NCBI GenBank assembly: GCA_043228905.1
Contig: JBHGNT010000012.1
Span: 16,926,001 to 16,990,000 of the forward strand
Reading direction: 5' to 3'
Length of the DNA: 64,000 nucleotides
Source of the DNA: Azolla caroliniana
Taxonomy: Eukaryota; Polypodiophyta
The notes beneath the pieces are model-generated. The model saw only the letters and a list, made by a program, of their open reading frames with translations. It was not told the origin of the DNA and did not search any database. A program made the translations under genes and the position numbers. This document shows positions 1 to 10,000 of this stretch, in pieces; position 1 is the first letter of the stretch, and every line of letters starts with the position of its first letter.

Positions 1-1
1 C

Positions 2-1129
2 CATCGACAAGAAGGGGCTAGTCTTGTCCATTTCTAAAACCCGATCAATAACTTGGTCCATTGTGCTGGTTTGGAAATCAAGGACTCCGCACATTGTTCG
101 AAGTGGCTCTTTCAGTGCGGCCAAAAAGACTGCTTTGGCTTCGTCTTCGGGTGGTGCTCTTGTCAGTTGGCTGTGCAGGGTCTGAAACCGAATGATGAAT
201 TGTGGCACAGTTTCGTTCTCTTCCTGCCGGGTGGTGTAGAACTGCCCGACCAATTCCCTTTGCTCAAATTGTCTGTGGAAAAACCTAAGGAATCTTGCCT
301 TCAAGGCATCGAATGTGGCAAAGCTGCCCGGTAAGTGCTTTGCGTGCCATTGGGCCGCCGGTCCTTCTAAGGTTATGCCGAATTCGGCGACTTTGGATCG
401 TTCGGCTTCGGGCTCCGTCAGTCTTTGGGAGATATGGTTGGCTTCCCATGTTTGGAGGAATGCGTACACGTGTGCCTCCGTGTCGGCCTCATCCCGGTAC
501 TTTGGGTATGGGTACGGCATCATGTCGTCCAACTGACTCTCCTGTTTCCTCCGCTCTCTGTCCGTTGTTGGCGTTGGTGTGAGAACCTTTGGTTCCTCCA
601 CGGGTGTTGCCGGTGTCCGGTCCGTTGGTTCCTCCGCGGGTGTTGTCGGTATCCGCTCCTTCGGTTCCTTCGCGGTTGTTGTCGGTATCCGGTCAGCCTT
701 CCTCGGCGATTGCCGGTCACCGAATTCCAGGGTTATTTCTTCCTCTGGCGCCGGTGTTACTGAGTCTTCCGACCCCTCGTCCTCCCGATCGTTTGGTGTG
801 TCGTGGCTGCTTTTATACCGAGACGCAACACTTACGTCGCTTTCCGACTCCGCCTCAAGTGTTGCGAATGCTTCCAAGTCCCCGTCGCCCGCGGCGAGCG
901 TCTGCAGTATCGTTTCCGCCTCTTGCAGGCTTGTTATGCTACTGCCTTCGTCGGGGATTTGCAGAACCCGGAACTGCAGTGCTTCTTCTGCGACTCTCCG
1001 AAGAGTTTTGGAGAATGACCGATCCCGCCGGATCTCGTCGACGGCTTGCTGCAGGGCTTCCCGTCGTTGCTCGCGTTCGGTGTATCGTCTCCCTCGTTCG
1101 GTGATGTGGTCGTCGTTTGGTCTAGACAT
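2..1129 (-). CDS. Ty3/gypsy gag polyprotein, partial (runs off left edge)
   Basis: Gag is the structural protein of an LTR retrotransposon; it forms the cytoplasmic particle that packages the element RNA. The frame opens at the ATG at 1129 and stays open for 376 codons to the edge. The N-terminal third is charged. It is followed by three degenerate proline/threonine repeats of about 11 residues (around 590-700) and then by the conserved retrotransposon-gag core: a Trp in AQWHAKHL near 345 and the motif RFLRFFHRQFEQRELVGQFY near 250-300. No zinc knuckle is seen, but it would lie beyond the edge. The start was chosen because it is the first ATG after the primer-binding site and LTR at 1161-1571. 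No stop codon interrupts it, so this copy looks younger than the elements around it. The gypsy assignment rests on the gag type alone, since pol is outside the window. Confidence 0.85.
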   Translation of the reverse strand, partial: MSRPNDDHITERGRRYTEREQRREALQQAVDEIRRDRSFSKTLRRVAEEALQFRVLQIPDEGSSITSLQEAETILQTLAAGDGDLEAFATLEAESESDVSVASRYKSSHDTPNDREDEGSEDSVTPAPEEEITLEFGDRQSPRKADRIPTTTAKEPKERIPTTPAEEPTDRTPATPVEEPKVLTPTPTTDRERRKQESQLDDMMPYPYPKYRDEADTEAHVYAFLQTWEANHISQRLTEPEAERSKVAEFGITLEGPAAQWHAKHLPGSFATFDALKARFLRFFHRQFEQRELVGQFYTTRQEENETVPQFIIRFQTLHSQLTRAPPEDEAKAVFLAALKEPLRTMCGVLDFQTSTMDQVIDRVLEMDKTSPFLSM

Positions 1130-1160
1130 CCATCCCCCGGTTGTCCTCTGCACTTTGCAG

Positions 1161-1175
1161 GAATCGTGGTCGCCA
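1161..1175 (-). other. Primer-binding site of the gag-bearing gypsy element
   Basis: On the minus strand the sequence starts TGGCGACCACG, six bases after the LTR end at 1182. A tract beginning TGG next to a 5' LTR is where the 3' CCA end of a tRNA primes minus-strand DNA synthesis. I cannot name the tRNA with confidence. Confidence 0.55.
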
Positions 1176-1181
1176 AAATAG

Positions 1182-1571
1182 TGTTGTCTGTCTGGCCGAA
1201 CTAGCCTCAACACAGGTGTCTATCCGACACTTCTCCAAAGGGGTGGTAAGGATTGGATGCTAGGTTACACGCGTAAGATGATTACAATTAAGCACAGACG
1301 GTAAACAATACGAGATACAGATAAACACGCAATAATTACTATTGTATTACTTCCGTCAAAAAACTTTACAAATCATCGGATCCTTTTATAGGCATCCGGC
1401 AAGGTTACAATCGGTGCGCTTAGGCAACCGACATCCGAATCGGTCCGGATCCGGATCGGTACAACTGTACCGGATCCGTCCCTCCGAATAATAATTCTAC
1501 TATTATTTACTTCCTATTATCCGATCCGATTCCGCCTTCCCACTTGTCCTTGCTCTTCTGATCGGCCAACA
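1182..1571 (-). mobile_element. 5' LTR of the gag-bearing gypsy element
   Basis: The 390-bp segment is bounded by TGTTG...CAACA ends: on the minus strand it begins TGTTGGCCG and ends GGCCAGACAGACAACA. It lies just upstream of the primer-binding site and gag. A TATA box (TATAAAAG on the minus strand) sits at 1383-1390. The sequence beyond 1571 resumes an older LTR of another family, shown by comparison with the inverted copy at 3016-3265, so this element inserted into that LTR. The expected 5-bp target duplication on this side is gaacc (1572-1576); its partner lies outside the window. Confidence 0.7.
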
Positions 1572-1798
1572 GAACCGATTTGGTTCGAAATAATGCCTTG
1601 TGCCTCCTTTTATAGTGTTCTAAGGAATACTCCTGAAGTTTCTAGAATGTTCCAGAGAAATCTGGAATATACATCAATTTTCTATAATAAAACATAAATG
1701 AAAATAATATTCTATGTATTACAATGTATAGTCTAATGGTCAAGAGCTCGACCCATGTAGTATAAGGTCATGGGTTCGAGTCTTGCCATATCATGACA
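1572..1798 (-). mobile_element. Truncated heat-shock-element LTR, copy 1
   Basis: The LTR starts TGTCATGA at 1798 on the minus strand and is cut at 1571 by insertion of the gag-bearing gypsy. It matches, in inverted orientation, about 230 bp of 3016-3265, and more loosely the LTR of chromovirus E at 61164-61712. Order on the minus strand: antisense tRNA-like segment (about 1735-1790), AT-rich spacer, heat-shock elements, TATA box, then the shared U3/R tract ending at the insertion. No polypurine tract precedes it, so it may be a solo LTR or rearranged. Confidence 0.7.
1606..1652 (-). promoter_or_regulatory. Heat-shock elements plus TATA box in LTR copy 1
   Basis: Positions 1635-1652 read GAA-2-TTC-2-GAA-2-TTC, four perfect alternating units of the heat-shock factor binding site, with a further degenerate GAA at 1655-1667. 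A TATA box (ACTATAAAAGG on the minus strand) lies at 1606-1616, about 20 bp downstream in LTR orientation. This layout is typical of heat-inducible plant promoters. Confidence 0.7.
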
Positions 1799-1838
1799 GT
1801 AGAGAGGGTTCGTAGAGTAGGTGAGTGGGTTTGAAAAT

Positions 1839-2640
1839 TAATTATCCCTTGAGTACTCCCTAGTCCTAGAGCCTTGTGGTCCCGCCCAAGTAACACGCGT
1901 GCGCGAAACTTCGCGATAGTGGGAGGGCTTTCACAAACCCTAAACGCTGAGGAGATTGGGTGCATCGATCCGGCCATCGTCAAACCGATGGTTATATTCA
2001 CGGTACCACATGTACCGTGGAACCTTAAACCAATTCCGATACTGAGAGCTCACATCCTGAAGCTGATGGAGCTGTTAAAAGAGAAGATCGAGATGGGAAT
2101 CTTCAAGCCGTCAAATGCTCCATATTCGAATCAATGGTTCACAGTGCCAAAGAAGAATGACACTTTGCGCTTCATACAAGACTTGCAACTAGTAAACAAG
2201 GTGACGATACAAAATGGAGGGGTCGGCCTGACCATCGATGCGTTTGCAGAGGCCTTCATCAAAAGGTCGATCTACTCAGTTGGCAACTTATATTCGGGTT
2301 ACAATCAATTCCAACTAGCCATCGAAAGCAGCGAAATTACGACGATGCAGACCCCTCTCGGTTTAGTTCGGATGTGTACCCTGGCGCAAGGAGGGACAAA
2401 CTTAGTGGCACACATCGTGAATGCAATGTGAATAAGGTATTGAGGGATTGCATCCTAGATATCACCTTGTCGTTCCTGGATGACATTCTAGTAAAAGGGT
2501 GTTTGGAGGATCAAAAGGACGAAACCGTCAATGATGATGGGTGCCGGAAGTTTGTGGTGGACCACATTTTTGACTGCGAGAAGATATTGTAGAGGTTGGA
2601 AAGAGTGCTTGTAAAAGTTAATATGCAGAAGCTTAGATAA
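1839..2640 (+). pseudogene. Broken Ty3/gypsy reverse transcriptase (internally deleted element)
   Basis: This is a remnant of a reverse transcriptase, the enzyme that copies element RNA to DNA. Readable coding begins near 1874 and includes the linker before the RT domain, then LRFIQDLQ (near 2170) and TPLGLVRMCTLAQGGTN (near 2350-2400). A 2-base insertion near 2430 shifts the frame; the second part continues with the catalytic SFLDDILVKG motif near 2470-2500. A TAG stop at about 2590 replaces the usual glutamine after EKIL. The leader at 1845-1890 resembles the PBS-adjacent leader of gypsy D at 56730-56770, yet gag and protease are missing. The copy has therefore lost several kb internally. 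Confidence 0.75.
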
Positions 2641-2905
2641 AACGGCTCAGCCGGATAACAATAGTTGAACAGAAATGAAGGTTTAATGGAAGCTTACGAA
2701 TACATTGTACACGGGAGAGACAAAGAGACCATAATATAAACTCAATTCAAAATAATAACACTCTATACATACAAATGTCCTACAGAATAGTTTATATACA
2801 AGTCCTCAATGCTCATACGAGCGACTGACACTAACTCCAAGGAAAATGCTTACGTACTAGGCTTAGACCGTAGGCTCCAATAGCCTACCGGTTCCAGTCA
2901 GCTTT
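2640..2905 (-). mobile_element. Degenerate copia-type LTR fragment
   Basis: Several blocks match the LTR of copia C at 57870-58308 in order and orientation: GAACAGAA...GGTTTAATGGA (near 2670-2690), TATACAAGTCCT (near 2805), CAATGCTCAT and ACACTAACTCC (near 2815-2840). The fragment has no clean ends and no coding region next to it. Confidence 0.5.
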
Positions 2906-3015
2906 GTCCTTCTTGACTCTACCACCGTTGCCGCTTGTTCCGACTTTATCGGATGTGCCAACTTCTTCAGTTGACTCGGCTTCCTTTTTCTTCTTGTCTC
3001 CCGGACTCCCCTTGC
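2906..3015. other. Unassigned spacer between retroelement fragments
   Basis: CT-rich sequence with no recognisable coding region, lying between the copia LTR fragment and the heat-shock LTR. It may be internal sequence of one of the neighbouring elements. Confidence 0.3.
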
Positions 3016-3392
3016 TGTCATGGCATGACATGGCATGACATGGCAAGACTCGACCCCATGACCTTATGTTACATGGGTCGAGCTCTTGACCATTAGACTA
3101 TATGTTGTAATATGAAGAATATTATTTTCATTTAGGTTTTACTATAGAAAATTGATGTATATTCCAAATTTCTCTGGAACATTCTAGAAACTTCAGAAAT
3201 ACTCCTAAGAACACTATAAAAGGACGCACAAGGCATTATTTTGAACCAAATCGGTTCAATGCCAGTCTTAAGCCTCCTAGCTATTATTGTATATTCCCTT
3301 AACATAATTTATATATATTTTGTTATCCTCATTCTCTCTCTCTCTCTCTCTCTCACTCTCACTCACTCTCTCCTTCTCTCGAGAGTTCTACA
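3016..3392 (+). mobile_element. Heat-shock-element LTR, copy 2
   Basis: The segment begins TGTCATG, followed by a short run of CATGACATGG repeats and an antisense tRNA-like block (near 3045-3100). It continues with HSEs and a TATA box, then GGTTCAATGCCAGTCTTAAG (near 3262), which also occurs nearly unchanged in the chromovirus E LTR. A CT-dinucleotide tract lies at 3332-3360. The right end is approximate (TTCTACA at 3392). It is inverted relative to copy 1, with the two 5' ends facing each other across 1.2 kb. Confidence 0.65.
3177..3222 (+). promoter_or_regulatory. Heat-shock elements plus TATA box in LTR copy 2
   Basis: GAA-2-TTC-2-GAA-2-TTC occurs at 3177-3194, followed one base later by an extra GAA. 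TATAAAAG lies at 3215-3222, 20 bp downstream. The spacing is the same as in copy 1. Confidence 0.7.
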
Positions 3393-3476
3393 CCTCCCTT
3401 AGTACTAATCCTCATCTTTTAGTACTAATTCCTTCTCTATTTTAGTACTATTTTTTATATAGTGTGTGAAGATTCA

Positions 3477-3735
3477 CACGACAACGCATACGAAATGTTG
3501 TTTTTGGAACATCATCCTCACTTATACGAATTTGATGGTAGCCAGTACAGAGATCAAGTTTCGTAAAATACCGAGCTCCCTAGAGACGGTCAATTAGATC
3601 GTCAGCCCGAGGCAATGGATACGAATTCTTGATCGTCACTTTATTCAAGCGTCGGTAATTAATACACACACACGCCATGTGCCCTCTTTCTTTTTAACCA
3701 AGAGAACTGGTGCACTTGGTTGATGGAAGAGTACA
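3477..3735 (-). pseudogene. Gypsy RT fragment, inverted relative to its N-terminal half
   Basis: On the minus strand the reading starts [17 protein letters not shown] and, after a one-base frameshift near 3660, continues [18 protein letters not shown], a TAG stop, then YFTKLDLCTGYHQIRI, near 3520-3580. This is the fingers/palm part of a Ty3/gypsy reverse transcriptase. The piece that should come just before it is on the opposite strand at 3770-4326, so the two halves were separated by an inversion. Confidence 0.75.
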
Positions 3736-3769
3736 ATACATCAACGGGGCGATTCATTCATTATGAATT

Positions 3770-4326
3770 TCTATTGATACTTATATAAAGGAAGTAGACT
3801 TCCATGTAATGAATCTTTGTACCACTGATGTAATACTGGGTTATCCCTGGTTTATAATAAAAACTCTTCTTTATTTATTGATTGGGTTCATCATTCCATT
3901 TCCTTTGTACTGAACGATTGCACTCATTTTATTCAATGTGTAAAAAAACAATCCCTCTCGATTGTTTCCTCTCCATCAATATCTGAGTTGTCTTGTTCTA
4001 CTCTATTTTATTGTGTACTTGATCCGGACATTCACGTTTACAATATCGATAATGTCTCGATTCAATTAACATATTTTGAACAACAACAACTTGATGAAAT
4101 CTTAAATGATTTTCTTGATGTTTTTCCGAGTGAACTACCAGATGGGTTACCTCCTAAACGTAATATAGACCATCGTATACATATTGTACCTGGCGTTGCA
4201 CCAATAAGTATACCTCCTTATCGCTTAAGTCGATCCGAAGAGGATGAGGTATCTAAGCAACTCAAGGACTATTTACGAATGGGTTATATACGTTATAGTA
4301 AATCTCCATGGGGTGAACAGGCATGA
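3770..4326 (+). pseudogene. Gypsy protease end and RT N-terminus fragment
   Basis: The 5' part (about 3775-3860) reads VILGYPWF, the end of a retropepsin domain. After a stretch with stops, the frame from 3988 encodes DVFPSELPDGLPP and then YRLSRSEEDEVSKQLKDYLRMGYI (first part near 4210). It ends in SKSPWG before an unrelated tail and stop at 4326. In intact elements SPWG is followed directly by the APVLLVKKK segment found inverted at 3735. The element is non-functional. Confidence 0.75.
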
Positions 4327-5880
4327 CCATATAATATCTCGTGGTGAGAATTTACCGTAGTATTCTATATTGTTTGATTGGAGAAGAGTTGCCTACAACG
4401 TTTTTTCCAGAGAGTCCAATTGACTCTTGACGACATCTCAAGATGTTATAATGAAGGGGGTAGCTAGTGCCCATTATGTGTCCCAATTCATTAACTTCCC
4501 AATTTTCCATGTGTTTTCATGTGTCACAATTTCTTATGAGTTTGTCCCAAGTCATAAGGTAACTAGTTTTCCATTTATGTATTGTTAACATATGGATTAT
4601 TATGTGTCATGTTCTTCACTATCTCTATCGAGCACTTTAAAAGCTCAAATCCACTTCATGAATGAGTAGTTTGTGCACCTATTTTTACTTTTGGCAACGT
4701 TTGTTTTTGCATATTCCTATATGAACTATATTTGTGTTGAACTTTGAACATCATTCTTTTGTCATTCCCCTCTACAAGTCTCGTTCGATGGGATGTTTTG
4801 TGATAAGAACACAACATTATGATGCAACTCATCCTATGTTGATGCCTATAGACACCACACAATCTATGATCTACCAATGATTGAAATTCAAGTAGTTCCA
4901 AGTGTTCATCGTACATTTACATCATAGCACACACCCCCAATATCATGTGCATGCAAGCACAACAAAGAGTTTGAGTAGATTTCATGATTTGTTGGAGTTG
5001 AGTGCATACCCGTTGTCAATGAGGGATGTGAACAATTATATAAATCTCGACGTAGACCCCTTCGAAGAGGAATTATCCATGTGAATGCTAAGAGTGCTTG
5101 ATCCATTGTAGACCCATCAAGATATCGTAGCAATTACAAAAGTTACGGTGAAATGACTCTCTTAATTTAAAAGTTTGAGTGAGAAATTAAATTCAAGCTA
5201 TAAACCAACAACATAGTATGATACAAAGGATATTGGATCTTCTTCTTAAGTTTGCACAACAAGCCTGGAATAAAACAATTGTTCAAATGTTTACTTTCAT
5301 TGATTATGTCTCTATGGCACTAAGGCAAAACTCTATTCATAAATTTATCTCTAATTCATGCGTGGTTGCTTGCATTATTGTCTGTATGTGGATGGTGGAT
5401 GATACTGGATTTGTGGGGGCGCCGGAAAAGAGTAGCTTCACCTTAACATGTGGTTCACTCATGCTCATTTTGACATGACCCTAAGAGTCTACACTTTTCT
5501 AAATGGCTTTGAAATATAAGAAACATTAGAGGGATATTCTTCTTATGATGGAATCGTGCTTGGGAGATCATGTGACTTTATGATATGTCTAGGTGTTGAT
5601 CTACTTATATCCTTATGGACCTACCTACAAATATCATTATAGCGTGACACAAGTGTCAACCATGATCACGTTGCAAATGAGCTCCTAAGAACGTGAGCAC
5701 ACTTCAGTTACCTACAACACATATAGGAGATCACATACAAATCAACAAAGACGTGCTCGTGCTAATCAGTTAAAAAGGATCAATCAAGGGCACCCGTTTA
5801 AGAGATAACGGAACGCTCAAGAGTGTATCAATAGGGACTACCACAAGCAAACAAAGAGGGCAATGGGAGAATGATGTTTG
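4327..5880. other. Unannotated AT-rich spacer
   Basis: No recognisable coding region, RNA gene or bounded repeat. Short ORFs (for example 4902-5084 and 5218-5478) have no family features. The 5' part may be the tail of the preceding gypsy element: an AATGAAGGGGG purine tract at 4450-4461 resembles a polypurine tract. Confidence 0.4.
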
Positions 5881-5916
5881 TCATAGTCTTCACATACAAC
5901 TGCATATGTACACATA

Positions 5917-6650
5917 CATACATACATACATACATACACATGCATACATGCCTTCTCTAAGCCTTGTCTTCCACTTCAAACCCTCATACATACATAGATA
6001 CATACATACATACACATGCATACATGCCTTCTCTAAGCCTTGTCTTCCAATTCAAACCCTCATACATACATAGATACATACCCATACATACATGCCTTCT
6101 CTAAGCCCTGTCTTCCACTTCAAACCCTCATACATACATATACATAAATATACACACACACATACATACACATGCATACATGCCTTCTCTTCCACTTCAA
6201 ACCCTCATACATAGATAGATAGATAGATACATACATGCCTTCTTTGAGCCTTCTCTTCCACTTCAAACCCTCATACATACATACATACATACACACATAC
6301 ATACATACATACATACATACATACATACATACAGACACACACATACACACATACATACATACATACATACATACATACATACATACATACATACATACAT
6401 ACATGCATACATACATACATACACACACACACACATACATACATGCATACATACATACATACATACATGCATACATACATGCATACATGCATACATACAT
6501 ACATACATACATACATACATACACACATACATACATGCATACATACATACATACATACATACATACATACATACATACATACATACATACATACATACAT
6601 ACATACATACATACATACATACATACATGCCTTCGCTGAGCCTTCTCTTC
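5917..6650. repeat. (CATA)n microsatellite with an embedded minisatellite
   Basis: From about 5917 the sequence is dominated by CATA tetranucleotides, nearly pure from 6271 to 6627, with ACAC and TGCA interruptions. Between 5950 and 6270 the CATA runs alternate with five copies of a unit containing CTTCTCTAAGCCTTGTCTTC and CACTTCAAACCCTC; one more copy closes the array at 6630-6665. The long Met-Tyr-Val-Cys and Ile-His-Thr-Tyr reading frames here are translations of the repeat. Confidence 0.95.
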
Positions 6651-6721
6651 CACTTCAAACCCTCACACAATTCCTCTATTTCCTCTACTTCCTCGTCCTC
6701 CTTATTCTTACAAGTTACTTC

Positions 6722-6756
<35 letters not shown>

Positions 6757-7018
6757 GCGGAAATTAGGGTTTCCAGCTTTCCTGTGTCCTCCCCTCCCTT
6801 CTTTCTTCTCCCCTAAACCACACTTCTCCCTTTTCCTGTGCTCCTCGCAAAGCGCTTAGGTTAATAACAACAACAACAACAACAACAATAATAATAAGAA
6901 GATATGCTCTTGACCTCCGTTCCTTCCTCAAGCATCGGGCTCCATGAACTGTAGAGATATACCAATGAAGATCTGATAGAACTGCTCGAGGGTGTGGAAA
7001 CAGAAGAAGATTCTGGCC
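6651..7018 (+). promoter_or_regulatory. Presumed promoter / 5' UTR of the UPL gene
   Basis: The tract is pyrimidine-rich, as is common in plant 5' leaders. It holds a (TCTG)n run at 6721-6757, a telo-box-like TTAGGGTTTCC near 6767 and an (AAC/AAT)n run at 6865-6897. No clear TATA box is visible and the transcription start cannot be placed. The large CATA array lies directly upstream. Confidence 0.45.
6904..6976 (+). promoter_or_regulatory. Two overlapping upstream ORFs in the UPL leader
   Basis: If the transcript starts before 6904, two short uORFs precede the main start: one of 16 codons (6904-6954) and one of 10 codons (6944-6976). They overlap in different frames and end 42 bases before the main ATG at 7019. 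Such uORFs usually lower translation of the main frame. Their presence in the mRNA is inferred, not shown. Confidence 0.4.
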
Positions 7019-10000
7019 ATGAAACCTCGGAGAAAACGAAATGTCGAGGCAGTAAGTAGAGCTTTTCCTTTTCATCTCCCTTTTGTTTCTTTTTCAATAC
7101 GAATCCAAGTCATGTTTTTATGTTATATGATTTAGTTTCAAATTGAAAAAAAGGTTAGCTTGTAGCATTCATGATATGCAAGGAACTGTCTTTTTGGGTT
7201 AAAATCTAAATCATGTGTTGGTGTCTAAGGAATCAATGATATGTTTTTCCTGCTTTGATCTTTCTTTGTTTGAAATTTGAAGCCCTCTTTTTAGCTTTCA
7301 TGTTCTGGAATGAAGCCTGTTCTGTTGAATCCTATCATCATTTGGACTTTATAAACTAGGGTTAACAACTATCCTGAAATCGAACTATTTTTCCTGCTAT
7401 GTTATTATGTCTGGAAATAGAAATAACCATCTTTTAGCTTTCACGGTATCGAAGCAAGTTTGGTAATATATTGAAACCTATCATCGTTTGATATGATAAA
7501 CCATAAAAAATGGATTTTTACAGATACTCTCGTTAATTCAATCATCATGTGGCAATGTAAGTTAGGATATAGGCAAATATTTTCCATCTGGATGGTTACA
7601 ACATAGATTTCCTGACATAGAAAGAAGTCTGCTGCATTGAAATTTATGATTGGGTGGTCTTCCTAAGGTAGGTTAATTGCTATATTATGCATCAGTGAAT
7701 GGTTTTCTGTTTGAAATTTACCTTTCACTTTTTTCGTGACATAGAAGGAAGTTTGTTGAAGTTTTGAACTCTATCGTGAGGTAGCTTAAATTAATGTACA
7801 GAATTAATTGCTGTTATTCATGTAAAAAATGTTTTGCCTGCCATATTTTTTGAATCTGAAACGATAACATGTTATCTGCATGCTATAGAAAGAAGTTTGT
7901 TGCATTGTAGTCTATTGTCATCCGGCCCTTGATGTCAGGGTTAATCTCTATTATTTGTCAAAAACGGATTGATATTCTATATTGTTGTTTCAAAAGTGGA
8001 ATGTGTCTTTAATTTTGTGGTATGGAAGGAGGTGTATTGGCTGAAATTGAAGGAAGGATGCAAATTATGGCTAGTATGCCATAAATCCATTGCAAAGGCT
8101 TATTACGTTAATTCTGTAGTTTGCGCATCTGTTATATTCAGTATTAGAACACGAAATCTGAATATACATAAGAAAGGGACTTAATACTTTGTTTTTAAAC
8201 TCCTTTTTGCCAGCCGGAAAATGTCAAAAGTTTCATTTCTGGCATCATAAACATTCCTTTAGAGAATATCCAAGATCGGCTCTCCGATTTTTCTTGGCAT
8301 TATGAGAAGGTACTTCCGGATCAATATATATGTATATGTTGCTATGCGCAGGCTAAAATATTTGTGGCCAACTATGAATTGTTGGTTTTCAGGGAGATTT
8401 CCATCATTGGGAAGATCTTTTTCGTCATTTTGACCTTTTCTTTGAGAAGCATGTCAAGCCAAGGAAAGATTTGCGGTTGGAGGAAGGCTTTCTAGAGTTC
8501 CAGGACGAGCTACCTGAAGGGGCTATTTTAGAGATTCTAAGAGTATCTCGGATAATCTTTGAAAAATGTGCAAACAAATACCTCTATAAGTCACATGAGG
8601 TAAATAACTACATAACATTGTAATATGACAGTAAATTCATTTACAATAAAATTCCATTTTTAGCTGGTTCGTTTCATTTTTCATAAGAAAGTCAGATTGT
8701 ACGTTCAAGTGAATGGTGTAGATGTGTGCATATTTGTTATAAATACATTATACCTGAGCTAAATAACTCCAGAATTATTGTGATATAACAACAATTTTAT
8801 TTATAATTATATTGTTGCATGTATTGCTGGTTTGTTTCATTTTCATAAGAAAGTAAAGGCTGTAGCATCAAATGAATGGTGTAGACATGTGATTATTTGT
8901 TCCATATATATCTTGTTTATTTGCTCATAAGAAAGTAAGACTAGCCTTAAATGAATGGTGTAGATGTGTGCTTGTTTGTAAGAAGAAGATCAATGCAGAT
9001 GCATGCCAATTTATGAGGGTGCAATATAGTATTGAGGATATTTTCTATAGTTAATTATATCCACCTGGTTTTGAGCTTAGATTTGACATCCTGCATTAGA
9101 GAAGTGAAACAGAGGGCATTATCTATGTAGGAGGGATGTGTAGACTGCAATTTGCGAGGTAGTAATGCTAATAGCTTTCATTGAAGTGTACAGAGTACTA
9201 TTGCAGAGCATACAAGCACATTGTTATTGTCTATTTATCTTTTTCTTATAGTTTTCCTTGAGAATTCTGTATTTTCTATGGTATGCTTATGAATCACTCT
9301 TTTATATGAGAGGATTGGAGATGCTCAGTAATATGAGAGAAAACACTTTCTCGTAGGAAAAAGAAAGTAGACTACTAAATTGCAATTCAATGAGGCCAAT
9401 GCTTGTATGAGACCAAATTTTTATCGAGTTGAAAGATGAAATCAGTCTTCCATAATGCTTCCAATTTCTGTTCTATTCTCATTGTCTAGGTATGTTCAAA
9501 CGATTTCTTCAAATGCATTTTAGACTAACCTGATGATTTAAGTATTTGTTGCAGAGTCTTTTGTTGTTGCTTGCATCAACAAATTCTGGGATTGTTTGTT
9601 CTGCACTGCAGACACTAGCTACACTTGTGAAAAGACCTGCTCAATCCACTAAGTCTGTGCGATGGCATGGTGACTCTGTGTTTAATGCACACCTATTCTC
9701 TTTATCTCAAGGATGGGGGGGAAAGGAAGAAGGGCTTGGGTTGCTATCATGTGCAATTGAAGGTGGTTGTGATGCTGATGCCTTCAAGCTAGCTTCTGCC
9801 CTTCATTATGAGTTTTATGAAGATAACCCATCAGGAGAAGGTGTTTTGGAATCAGGGCAAGGATTGAAGGTTATACATATTCCTGATGTACATACAAGGC
9901 CAGAAGGTGACCTCTTACTTTTTAAGCAGCTAGTAGATCAATATCATGTGCCTCCGAAATTGAGATTTTCTTTGTTCACTCGATTAAGGTTCGCACGAGC

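Noticed and set aside
579-1181. Plus-strand Ser/Arg-rich frames near the left edge
   Set aside because: They are antisense to the gypsy gag frame, which matches the gag family and has the LTR context.
1735-1797. A nuclear tRNA gene
   Set aside because: A- and B-box-like motifs are present, but the block is inside an LTR, recurs in other LTR copies and does not pair into a convincing acceptor stem by eye.
6120-6670. Long open frames on both strands (Met-Tyr-Val-Cys and Ile-His-Thr-Tyr repeats)
   Set aside because: They are translations of the CATA microsatellite; every frame lacks stops because of the repeat period.
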